64,000 bases of DNA from Oscillospiraceae bacterium (GTDB taxonomy: Bacteria; Bacillota; Clostridia; Oscillospirales; Ruminococcaceae). Position 1 is the stretch's first letter. Each line of letters starts with the position of its first letter. Where the stretch lies: positions 1,736,001 through 1,800,000 of the forward strand of contig CP107210.1 in assembly GCA_025757985.1 (NCBI GenBank). Reading direction: 5' to 3'. The position numbers and the translations under genes were made by a program. Shown here piece by piece: positions 1 to 9,900 of this stretch. Under the pieces are notes generated by a model. The model was not told the DNA's origin. It saw nothing but the letters and a program-made list of their open reading frames with translations, and made no database searches.

Positions 1-2
1 AA

Positions 3-40
3 ATCGCCAAAAAAGACTCATTTGGTGCGATTTTGGCGAT
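3..40. repeat. 10-bp perfect inverted repeat at window start
   Basis: The arms ATCGCCAAAA (3-12) and TTTTGGCGAT (31-40) are perfectly complementary around an 18-base spacer. The core ATCGCCAA recurs at 120-127. This could be the terminator of an unseen upstream gene or a protein-binding site near the partition genes; the sequence does not decide. Confidence 0.5.
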
Positions 41-242
41 GAAAAAAGCTACTGTGGATTCGAGGCTTTTATGCCCCACCGTTTTTCTCATTATAAATCG
101 TTCATTTTAGAATGTCAATATCGCCAACAAGGGGGAAGTGTACCATTTTAGTAGAATACCGACCCAGTGTTCCTCTCCCCCACACCCCCTCTCCAGCTGG
201 CTGAAGAAACAGCCAACTGAAAAAGAGAATATCGGCTCTTAT

Positions 243-281
243 AAGCATCTTACCTGTCCACAGGCAAGGTGCTTTTTTAAT
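243..281 (+). terminator. Hairpin with T-run in the leader of the first gene
   Basis: AAGCATCTT and CCTG pair with CAGG and AAGGTGCTT, followed by TTTTTT. The hairpin ends about 20 bases before the start codon at 302, so it is either an attenuator of the primase-parAB operon or the end of a short upstream RNA. A second small stem (TGGCTG/CAGCCA) lies near 196-215. I see no gene in 41-301. Confidence 0.6.
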
Positions 282-301
282 TTCAAAAATCGGAGGTCAT
301 C

Positions 302-1237
302 ATGGGCAAATATCAAAAAAATATTGAGGCTGCACGGCGCATCAGCGTCATGCAGTACCTTGAAACCTACCATCCCGGCGAGCTTGTCCGCAAAACAGAC
401 AAGGAGTATTGCACCAAGACGCACAGCAGCCTTGTTATCACGCCCGCAAATGGGCTGTTTCACTGGTTTTCGCAGAGCAAGGGTGGCAACAATGCACTCG
501 ACTATCTGGTAAAGGTTGAGGGCATGGACTTTGTCTCGGCGGTACGGTTGTTGAGTGCAATGGCTCCCGCGCCTGTTTCTATTCAGACGGCTAAGGCTTC
601 TTCTCCCCAGCAGCACACGACCCGCCCGTTTGAGTTACCCACCGCAGATCGAAACACCGAAGCTGCAACGGCCTATCTGATGCACCGTGGCATCAGCCCG
701 AAAGTGCTGCGCTACTGTGTGGGTAGTGGAATCCTATACCAAACTACGCGCGGCAACTACCGCAACTGCGTTTTTGTGGGCAAAGATGAAAACGGCGTAC
801 CGCGCTCTGCTTTTCAGCGCGGCTGTCAAGGCAGCTTTCGCGGAGATGTCGCGGGCAGTCAAAAGCAGTATGGTTTTCTGATTCCCGCCGAATCAGAAAA
901 CTGCGATACCGTGGAAATCTACGAAGCCCCCATTGATGCCATGTCCGGCGCAACGCTGCGGCAGTACAAACACGATTCCCCGTGGCGCAGCGTCCACTAC
1001 TTGGCGCTGGGCGGGTTGAACCATCAGCCGATTGACTACTTTTTGCAGCAGCATCCCGAAGTAAAGCGCGTGTCGCTTTGCTTTGACCGTGACGACCCCG
1101 GACGAAACTTCACAAAAATTGTTGCGAAACAGCTTGCAGAACGCGGATATGTCGTACAGGACACGCCCCCCGCCATAGGCAAGGATTATAACGACTATCT
1201 GCTGGCGGCTCGTAGACTTATCAGCATGGAACGGTAA
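302..1237 (+). CDS. DUF3991/Toprim primase-like protein (copy 1)
   Basis: A 311-residue protein of the DUF3991 plus Toprim_2 type common on Firmicutes conjugative elements and related to the N-terminal half of DnaG-like primases. The N-terminal part has the degenerate CHC2-like pattern (YCTKTHSSL, then FHWFSQSKGGNALDY-like residues around 55-70). The Toprim core is visible as EAPIDAM near residue 207 and CFDRDDPGR near 260, giving the Glu and Asp-x-Asp metal ligands. The start ATG follows a CGGAGG site. It lies 11 bp before parA, so it is probably co-transcribed with the partition genes. A divergent paralogue lies at 59794-60741. The role in priming element replication or transferred strand synthesis is inferred from the family. 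Confidence 0.8.
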   Translation: MGKYQKNIEAARRISVMQYLETYHPGELVRKTDKEYCTKTHSSLVITPANGLFHWFSQSKGGNNALDYLVKVEGMDFVSAVRLLSAMAPAPVSIQTAKASSPQQHTTRPFELPTADRNTEAATAYLMHRGISPKVLRYCVGSGILYQTTRGNYRNCVFVGKDENGVPRSAFQRGCQGSFRGDVAGSQKQYGFLIPAESENCDTVEIYEAPIDAMSGATLRQYKHDSPWRSVHYLALGGLNHQPIDYFLQQHPEVKRVSLCFDRDDPGRNFTKIVAKQLAERGYVVQDTPPAIGKDYNDYLLAARRLISMER

Positions 1238-1248
1238 AGGAGCAGAAA

Positions 1249-2055
1249 ATGAAAACTATTGCAGTAGCAAACCAAAAAGGCGGTGTGGGCAAAACGACCA
1301 CCACCGTAAATCTTGGCACAGCACTTGCGGCGATGGGCTACAAGGTGCTGTTGGTGGACGCCGACCCGCAGGGCGATTTGAGCAGCTATCTCGGCTATGC
1401 GGGCACCGAAAACGGCGCAACAATCAGCGACCTAATGGAATCTGTTATCAAGGACGAAAAGCCGCCAGAAGTGGTAATTCACCATGAAGAAAAGGTAGAT
1501 TTCATTCCCTCCGACATTGGTCTGTCTGATATGGAAGTGAGCCTTGTAAATGTTATGGCGCACGAAAAAATCATGGAACAGGCATTGGAGCCGTTTAAGG
1601 ATAAATATGACTACTGCTTGATCGACTGTATGCCCTCGCTGGGCATCATCACCGTGGCATCGCTTGTTGCGGCGGATCGAGTGCTGATTCCTGTGCAGGC
1701 ACAGCATTTCGCCCTCAAAGGTCTGGTGTCCCTGTTCAAATCCGTCAACCAAGTAAAGCGCCGTATCAATCCCCGGTTGGATATTGACGGCATTGTGCTG
1801 ACGATGGTGGACAAGCGCACCAACCTATCCAAAGATGTGTGTGCTGCCCTGCGCAGTGCCTACGGTCACGCGCTGAAAATTTACCGTGCAGAAATCCCGG
1901 TCAGTACGCGCACAGCAGAAAGCGCTGCCAGTACACATAGCGTGCTGACCTACGATGCCAACGGGCCAGCCAGTATGGCATATAAAGCGCTTGCCAAGGA
2001 GGTGACGGAAAATGAGAGAGTACGGCAGCAACATCAATCTGCCCTCACTCGATAA
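1249..2055 (+). CDS. parA: ParA/Soj-type partition ATPase
   Basis: A 268-residue ParA family ATPase. The deviant Walker A motif KGGVGKTTT lies at residues 10-18, the A' segment LLVDADPQGD at about 34-43, and a Walker B-like stretch YCLIDCMPSLG follows near 124. The length fits the short (type Ib/Soj-like) class without an N-terminal DNA-binding extension. It should polymerise or form gradients on DNA with ATP and move the ParB-bound element. The start follows AAGGAGCAG. The last 44 bases overlap the parB start, which suggests translational coupling. Confidence 0.93.
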   Translation: MKTIAVANQKGGVGKTTTTVNLGTALAAMGYKVLLVDADPQGDLSSYLGYAGTENGATISDLMESVIKDEKPPEVVIHHEEKVDFIPSDIGLSDMEVSLVNVMAHEKIMEQALEPFKDKYDYCLIDCMPSLGIITVASLVAADRVLIPVQAQHFALKGLVSLFKSVNQVKRRINPRLDIDGIVLTMVDKRTNLSKDVCAALRSAYGHALKIYRAEIPVSTRTAESAASTHSVLTYDANGPASMAYKALAKEVTENERVRQQHQSALTR

Positions 2056-2956
2056 TCTCTTTTCGAGTGAGCAGGAGCGGCAGGACGCAAAATTAGAGAA
2101 AATCCAAATTTTGCCGCTGACGGAACTGCATCCCTTTCGGAATCATCCTTTTCAAGTCCGTGACGATGACGAAATGGACAAAATGGTGGACAGTTTAAAA
2201 GAATACGGCGTTATGACCCCTGCCATTGTCCGCCCTCGGAAAGATGGTGGGTATGAAATTGTAGCGGGCCACCGCCGCTGTCATGCCAGCCAGCGGGCGG
2301 GCGTGGAAACTATGCCCTGCATTGTGCGGGATATGGACGACGATACTGCTATTATTCTGATGGTGGACAGTAACTGCCAACGAGAGCATATTTTGCCGAG
2401 CGAAAAGGCGAAAGCGTATCAGATGAAGCTGGAAGCCGTAAAGAGAAAGAGCGGCAGACCGTCAAAAATAAATTCGGGCCAAGTTGGCCCGAATTTTGAT
2501 GAGCGTCGTTCAAACCAAATTGTCGCGGATGAAGCCGGTGAAAGTGTTAAGCAAGTCCAGCGCTTCATCCGTCTGAACAAACTCACCCCTGAACTCATGA
2601 AAATGGTGGATGATGGCAAGCTAAAAACCACTCCCGCCGTAGAACTTAGCTACCTTACCCCCGAAGAACAAGAGGACTTCCTCTCTTACATGGAATCCGA
2701 GGGTTGCACACCATCGCTATCACAGGCGCAAAAGCTCAAAGAAGCCAGCAAGGAAAGCGTACTGACACCAGAAAAAATCCAGCATATTATGGCCGCCAAA
2801 CCGCCAAGTGTAAAGCCGCGTGACCCGCAGCTTATGATTCCCGTTGCAAAAGTTGAACGATACTTTCCGAAAGGCTTTACAAGCGACCAGATGCAGCAGG
2901 TTATCGTAAAACTGCTGGAAAACTATGCCCGCGCCCACCAGCACGGCAGCAGATGA
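2012..2956 (+). CDS. parB: ParB/Spo0J-like partition protein
   Basis: A 314-residue ParB family protein. The N-terminal ParB/Srx fold carries the conserved block VAGHRRCHAS near residues 87-96 and a following ILMVDSN stretch. A HTH region with QIVADEAGESVKQVQRF spans about 168-185. The basic segment KRKSGRPSK precedes it. It starts inside parA in another frame, so expression is probably coupled. The GHRR box is the CTP/ATP-binding and spreading motif of the family. No parS-like repeat was recognised next to it, so the centromere is unplaced. Confidence 0.9.
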   Translation: MREYGSNINLPSLDNLFSSEQERQDAKLEKIQILPLTELHPFRNHPFQVRDDDEMDKMVDSLKEYGVMTPAIVRPRKDGGYEIVAGHRRCHASQRAGVETMPCIVRDMDDDTAIILMVDSNCQREHILPSEKAKAYQMKLEAVKRKSGRPSKINSGQVGPNFDERRSNQIVADEAGESVKQVQRFIRLNKLTPELMKMVDDGKLKTTPAVELSYLTPEEQEDFLSYMESEGCTPSLSQAQKLKEASKESVLTPEKIQHIMAAKPPSVKPRDPQLMIPVAKVERYFPKGFTSDQMQQVIVKLLENYARAHQHGSR

Positions 2957-2968
2957 GGGGGGACACCG

Positions 2969-3373
2969 ATGACGAGATTATTAGTTGTTGAACCCAGCTA
3001 CTGCCCTTATCAAGCGGGTTTTTCCAGTGCGGCGACTGCGGTTTCCGAGGTAATCGAGGGTGAAAGCCAAATTCTAAAACCGTTTGGCACACCTCGCATC
3101 GGGCTGATATGCAGCAAAGCCCAAAGCCGGCTGAAATATAACAGGCAGGTCAATGACGAGGGAATTACCGTGCGCGGGCGATTTCTCATCTGCGGACTAA
3201 ATGGTGATAAAGTCGTGGGCCTATCCAAAGACCAGGCAGACCGATACAGCCGTCTACTTTTTCTACCGCAAGTCGAAGATATGGCAAGCGGTGAACTGCC
3301 CGCCGCAAAGGTACGCCCGCAGGATGAACGCTACGGGAACAAACTATCTTTTTGGGAAAGGTTGGAAAGATAA
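2969..3373 (+). CDS. DUF3846-type protein (copy 1)
   Basis: A 134-residue protein resembling DUF3846, with a beta-strand start MTRLLVVEPSY and a later RFLICGL segment typical of the family. Two other DUF3846 proteins lie at 27313 and 58116, both starting with a similar xVLxVxPGKYP strand. This copy is the most divergent. The function is unknown. Its stop codon overlaps the next start (TAATG at 3371-3375), which indicates coupled translation with the YodL gene. Confidence 0.65.
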   Translation: MTRLLVVEPSYCPYQAGFSSAATAVSEVIEGESQILKPFGTPRIGLICSKAQSRLKYNRQVNDEGITVRGRFLICGLNGDKVVGLSKDQADRYSRLLFLPQVEDMASGELPAAKVRPQDERYGNKLSFWERLER

Positions 3374-3948
3374 TGGAAGAAAAGACAGATAAAGTAGTCG
3401 GCTACATCGAATATCTCGGTGCAGGCGGGATGATCGGTGAAATCGTTCCTTACACAAGCGTGGAAAAATTCAAGGATGAAATTCTGGATTCCTTGGATTG
3501 TGGGCGGCCAGTGACACCGGTTGTATTCTCAGATGAACTGGATGAGCCACTCCAATTTGATTCAGACACCTATTTTCCGTGGGGATTTCGCAGCGAAAAG
3601 CGAGTGCAAATCCCTTATGAAATCTATCAAACTAACAGGCGAGACCTTGTTTTTATGGAGTATTCTCCTGCGAGGCTCGCTGCCGGAGCAAAGGACTACG
3701 AACTCGTGTACAAGGGGCAGATGGAGCGTTGGGAAACGCTGGACAGCATTTATTCACGGCATAATCGGGATGACCGTCCAAACGCCAAAACTATGCGTTC
3801 CGTCTCTGTCAGCGATATTATTGTGACACACAAAGATAACGAGACACACGCTTTTTATGTTCAGCCGATTGGGTATAAGCAGGTAGATAACTTGTTGCCG
3901 GAACTTGAAAATGCCACACCGTCAAAAGCAGAACAGCACGAGCGATAA
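3373..3948 (+). CDS. YodL-domain protein
   Basis: A 191-residue protein. The C-terminal part, from SVSDIIVTHKDNE (about residues 142-154) through HAFYVQPIGYKQV, matches the YodL domain found in many conjugative-element proteins, often fused to helicase-like giants. I chose the ATG at 3373 rather than one 21 bases upstream because it overlaps the preceding stop and has a GGAAAG site. The role is unknown. Its position just before the ArdC/helicase gene matches other elements where YodL is part of, or next to, the same protein. Confidence 0.7.
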   Translation: MEEKTDKVVGYIEYLGAGGMIGEIVPYTSVEKFKDEILDSLDCGRPVTPVVFSDELDEPLQFDSDTYFPWGFRSEKRVQIPYEIYQTNRRDLVFMEYSPARLAAGAKDYELVYKGQMERWETLDSIYSRHNRDDRPNAKTMRSVSVSDIIVTHKDNETHAFYVQPIGYKQVDNLLPELENATPSKAEQHER

Positions 3949-3958
3949 GGAGCAGCCT

Positions 3959-6900
3959 ATGGCAAAATACGAAAATATCCGTGCGCTTGCCAAAAAGCAA
4001 CTGCAAGCCGTCACGGAGAGCAGCGACCGCTGGAAAGCATTTTTGCGGACAGCGGCCATTGCTTATAATTATAGTTTCCCGAACCAGCTTTTGATTCACG
4101 AGCAAAGCCCCACCGCCACAGCCGTGGCCGACATAGCTTACTGGAATAATAATGCGGGTCGCTGGGTCAAGCGCGGCGCACACGGTATCGCGGTATTTGA
4201 CACTCGCGCCAATTCTTCCCGGCTGCGGTATCTGTTTGACATTTCCGATACCATCCCCCGTGCGGAGGTCCCCGACGCGCTGCCGTGGGTCATTACAGAC
4301 CAGAACTGGCGGCCTGTTTGGGATAAAATCGTAGCGGATAATCACGCTGACAGCATCCAGAGCGCCCTCCTCATGCTCTCCACATCCTGCGTTGCCCAGC
4401 GCAGCGCCATGTTCACAACCGCGCTGGAAAAGGCCATAGATGGCAGCAGCTTACAGTGGGCCAAGCCAGACGAACAGCGGCAGCTATTTTTACAGCTTAT
4501 CACCCAAAGCTGTCTGTATATGGCCGCGCTGCGGTGCGGCGTGGATACTGCGCGGCTGGACCTGTCTGCCCTTGAGTCCGTGAACCAGTTTGATACAAAC
4601 CGCATCACTCTGTGTTTGGGCAGCGCTTGCCAACAGGCGGCACGGCCTCTCATGCAGCAGATCGGTAGCATCACGAGAGAAATCGACAGTGTTGCACGCG
4701 CCGAAAAAGTCCGCTATTATGGTGACAAACAGGAAGAAAGCAATAACACCAAGGAGGTCAACAATGGAGTACATGATGGTGAACGGCTACCAAATCCCGG
4801 CGCTGACGCTGAACGAGCCGCCGATGCCGGAGATCGGCAAGTACGGCAGCCTGCGGCGGAAATTCCTGCTGGAGAACGCGCCGATGGTGTTCGACGAGAT
4901 GCTGCTGGAGGGAACGCTGTACCCACATCTGGCGGAGATGGACAACGCAGTACACCGGCAAATCGAACAGACGATGCAGACGCTGATGCAGCAGAGCACC
5001 GCCCCGAACCGGCAGACAGACCCGATGGGCTGGACGCAGTGGATGAACGCCTTGCAGGCCCAAGCCGAGGAACTGGCGATGCAGCAGATTTACAGCCTGT
5101 AATACAAGAACCCCAAGCGGAGAGCGATACCACGCCCTCCGCTTTTTCTGTACCCATTTCTGATTTGCCGCCGCTGAGCGATGAACTGATTCTAGGCTTG
5201 CTGGCGAAAGAATCCTTCAGCCGTGCCGACAATGCGGCTATTCTGGAATATTTCAATGAGCATCCCGACCTTGCCGAGCGCAGCGCCTTTTGCAAGCACT
5301 GTTACAAGCAAATTTATACATATTTGTTCGTGGATGACCATACCGTGGGTTTTATCCGGCATGATATGTACCTTGAACTTTGGGAGGGTAACTATCTTAC
5401 CAAAACAGCACAGGTCAATCTGACATGGGATGCTGTTGCCGCAAAGATTGCTGACCTCATCGAGCAAGGGCGTCTGATGGTTCCCATCAAGGCTACACCC
5501 GTGCAGCAGCAGATGGAGCAGCTTACTCTTACTCCCGAAGATTCTGAAAAGGCAGGACTGCCGAGCCATGAGCAGCAAGCAAAAAATATCGACCTTGCGG
5601 CAGAAGCCAAAAAGTGGAACGAGCCCATCATTGACGCATCCGGCAAGTACATTACGGAGCAGGACATTACCGATGCACTGTGCAAAGGCGGCGGGTTTGA
5701 AGATAGCAAATTTCGCATTCAGCAATATCTCTCTGCACAGGTACTTCCTATCGAGGAAGATCAAGCCCGCTGGCTGAAAAAGGAATACGGCATCGGCGGC
5801 GGCACATGGTTCTTCCGTGATGGTGGGCACGGCTTTCTTGACCACATGGGCAAAAATCTTGAAATCACCCGACGTACAGAGGACGGCGAGTATCGCCGCG
5901 TTTTGAAGTGGAAAGAGGTTGCCCAACGCCTGCGGCTTTTGGTTTACAACGACCAGTATCTGACCGATGCCGAAAAAGCCCCCTATCAGGCATGGGCAGC
6001 AGAACAGCAAGCCGCCCGCGCAGCGAACGATGCCGCCCTCGACCATGCAAAACACGCCATCACGGATTTCTGCGAGAATGAGGGGCTAAACGAGCCGAAT
6101 TTCTCCGACTTGACCCGCGTGGAGTTTGCTTACTCTACCACCGAGGACGATGAGCACGAGATCCAAGTGTATGCCAATCTTCTGCGGAACGAAATCCGCT
6201 ATGAGGTTGACGGTAACATTGTCCATATCGACTACTTCCAAGATAACCACGAGCTTGCTGCGCAGGGCATTGAAAACAGCGCCTTCTCGGATTTTATCAA
6301 TACCGCCGAAGCAGAGTTTGAAAAGCATCATCCGACTACAAGAAAAGTCGAAAAATCACCTGTAACTATCGGCAGCACGGTTTATCTGGAAGATGACAGA
6401 CCCTTTACCGTCGAGGAAATCGGCAGGGAAAACATTCATCTGCGGGATGAAAGTTTCCCGCTGGTAGGCCGTGCCGTCAGCCACGAGGAGTTTGCGCGGC
6501 TGCTTGCTGCCAACCCCAAAAATGCAGCACTATCCGCCCCGGAAGTTCCAAGCCGCCAAGAGCAGCCGGAAGAAACTGCCGAACCCATCGTGGGCGAAGT
6601 CATCGAAGAACCCAGCCCCTTTGTGGCACAGGTTATGGCGGACGCAGAACGGCTTTCGGCAGAAGATGAACCTTACCACCGCGAACCCATTACCTATGAA
6701 GCCCCTTATCTGGACAACCTGCCGACAGCACCGCGCGAAAAGTTTGCAGCCAACATTGCCGCCATCCAAAAGCTGAAAGAAATCGAGCAGCGCGTAGCGA
6801 ACGGCGGCAGCCCTGCTTTTGAGGATGAGCAGAAAATTTTAGCACAGTACACGGGCTGGGGCGGGCTTTCGGATGCGTTCGACCCGAACAAAAGTACATG

Positions 6901-9900
6901 GTCGAACGAGTACAGCCAGCTGAAAGCAGCATTGTCTGAATCCGAATACGAAGCTGCCCGCAGCAGCACCCTGACGGCGTTTTATACCCCCGCCACCGTT
7001 ATCCACCCCATCTACCGCGCACTGGAACGCTTCGGCGTAAAGGGCGGAAAAATCCTAGAACCCAGCATGGGCACAGGCGCATTTCTCGCACACGGACATT
7101 TTGGCAGCAGCGATGCCAAATTCTACGGCGTAGAATTGGACAGCATCACAGGCCGCATCTCAAAGCAGCTATATCAAAAGGCCAATATCCAAGTGACTGG
7201 CTATGAAAATGCGCTTCTCCCCGATAACTATTTTGACTGCGTTATTGGCAATGTCCCTTTCGGCAATTTCCAAGTCAATGACCCGCAGTATAACCGGCTG
7301 CATTTTCCCATTCACGACTATTTCTTTGCCAAGAGCATCGACAAGCTGCGCACCGGCGGCATCATGGCAATCATCACCTCCAGCGGCACATTGGACAAAA
7401 AGGATGACCGTGCCCGCAAGTACATTGCCGAGCGCTGCGACCTTATCGGTGCGGTGCGCTTGCCCAACAATGCGTTCAAGGGCAGCGGAACTAAAATCAT
7501 GACGGATGTAATTTTCCTGCAAAAGCGTGACACACTGCGCCAGCAGGACGAGCCTTGGCTGCACCTTGCAGAAGATGCCAACGGCATTACCATGAACCGC
7601 TACTTTGTGGAGCACTCCGAAATGATTTGCGGCAGAATGGAGATAGTCTCCGGTCCGTATGGCCCGACTTCCACCTGTCAGCCGATAGACCCCGATGCGG
7701 TGGACCGTTTCGGAAAGCCGTTGCTGGAAACGCAAATCGACACTGCCATGCAGCACTTGACCGCCACGCTGACAAAAGCCGAAATCTCTGTGCAGGAAGA
7801 AAGCGGCGAGGACACCAAGTACATTGATGCCGACCCCTTTGTGCGTAATTTCAGCTACACGGTAAAGGACGATAAAATCTATTACCGCGAAGGCGCAGTC
7901 ATGCGGGAGTGTAATCCCAACGCAGCATCTGCCGAGCGTATCCGCAAACTGGTGGAACTGCGCGATACCACCCGCGCTCTGATCGATGCGCAGTTGCAGG
8001 ACTTGCCGGACGAGGAAATCCGCCGTCTGCAAGCCCAGCTTAACCGCCAGTATGATGCCTTCCGCGGCAAGCACGGCCTAATCAACAGCCGCAGCGCGGA
8101 GTTGTCTTTCCGGGATGACAGCAGCTACTATTTGCTGTGTTCACTTGAAAATGTCGATGAAAAAGGAAACTTTATCAGCAAGTCGGATATGTTCACCAAA
8201 AGGACTATCCGCTCTGCACAGATACCAGACCACGCCGACACGGCATCGGACGCTCTGGCACTGAGCATCGGGGAACGTGCCAAGGTCGATATGCCTTACA
8301 TGATGCACCTTACCGGGAAAGATGAAGCAACGCTTGCTAAGGAACTGGCGGGCGTTATTTTTGTAGAGCCTTTCCGCAAACAGGAGGACGGCAGCCCTGT
8401 TTACCTTATGGCGGACGAGTATTTATCCGGCAATGTGCGCGAAAAGCTGCGTATTGCTCATGTTGCAGCCGACCAAGACCCGGCATTCCGCATCAATGTA
8501 GAAGCGTTGGAACAGGTGCAGCCCAAGGACTTGACGGCGGGCGAGATAACGGTTCGGTTGGGTGTCACATGGATCGGGCCGGAAATCATCAAGCGGTTTG
8601 CCGATGAACTTTTTCAGTCAACCTACCGCGAACAGAAAATAGCTGTCCGTTACAATGAATACCTGAATAACTGGTATATTTCCAACAAGAGCCAGGGCAA
8701 CGATAATATCCGCGTCACGAACACCTACGGCACAAAACGTATCAACGGCTATCATTTGTTGGAGAACGCACTCAACCTGCGGGCCACCAAAATTTACGAT
8801 ACAATCTATGACGAAAACGGCAAGGAGCAGCATAAACTCAATGGTCCTGCCACCGAAGAAGCACAGGCCAAGCAGCGGATGATAGAAGATGCTTTTAAAG
8901 ACTGGATTTTCAAGGACCGTGAACGCCGGGAAAGCTTGGTGGCGCTGTACAATGAAAAGTTCAACTGCATTCGCCCCCGTGAGTACAACGGCAGCCACAT
9001 CCAGTTTTTCGGCATGAACCCGGAAATCGCGCTGCGGCCCCACCAGCGCAATGCCATTGCACATATTTTGTATGGGCACAACACACTGCTGGCGCACACT
9101 GTCGGCGCAGGTAAGACCTATGAGATGGTCGCCGCCGCGATGGAGAAAAAGCGATTGGGATTATGCAGCAAAACACTTGTCGCCGTGCCAAATCATCTGA
9201 CAGGCCAGTTTGCCAGTGAAGCGCTGAAGCTATACCCCAACGCAAACATTTTGGTGACAACGCAGCGCGATTTTGAAAAGTCAAACCGTAAACGGTTTTG
9301 CGCCAAAATCGCCACCGGCAACTATGACATTGTGGTAATCGGTCACAGCCAGTTTGAAAAGATTCCACTTTCCGATGCCAGAAAAGCCGAGTTTATCCGT
9401 AAGCAAATTGACGAACTGGAGATGCAGTTGGAGAGCATGGACAACAGCGAAAGCCGTCTGACCGTCAAGCAGTTGGAAAGTAAGAAAAAGCAGTTGAAAA
9501 CCAAGCTGTCAAATTTACTGGACGCCCCGAAACGGGATGATGTGGTGACTTTTGAGGAACTGGGTGCAGACTCCCTCATGGTCGATGAAGCACACAATTT
9601 CAAGAACCTCATGACCGTTACAAAGATGCACAACATCGCGGGTATCAGCACCACCGAGAGCCAAAAGGCCAGTGACCTGTTTATGAAGTGCCAGTACCTT
9701 GATGAAATCACCGGGGCGCGGGGCGTAACGTTTGCCACGGGCACCCCCATTTCCAACAGCATGACCGAGCTATATACCATGCAGCGCTATTTGCAGCAGT
9801 ACACCTTGGAACGCAACGGCCTTGCAAACTTTGACAGTTGGGCGGCCACCTTTGGCGAAACCGTCACAGCCATCGAACTTGCGCCGGAGGGAACCGGCTA

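Noticed and set aside
4590..4763. Upstream extension of the tnpV frame
   Set aside because: No ribosome site and the translation is Arg/Ser-rich shadow sequence; the family match begins at 4764.
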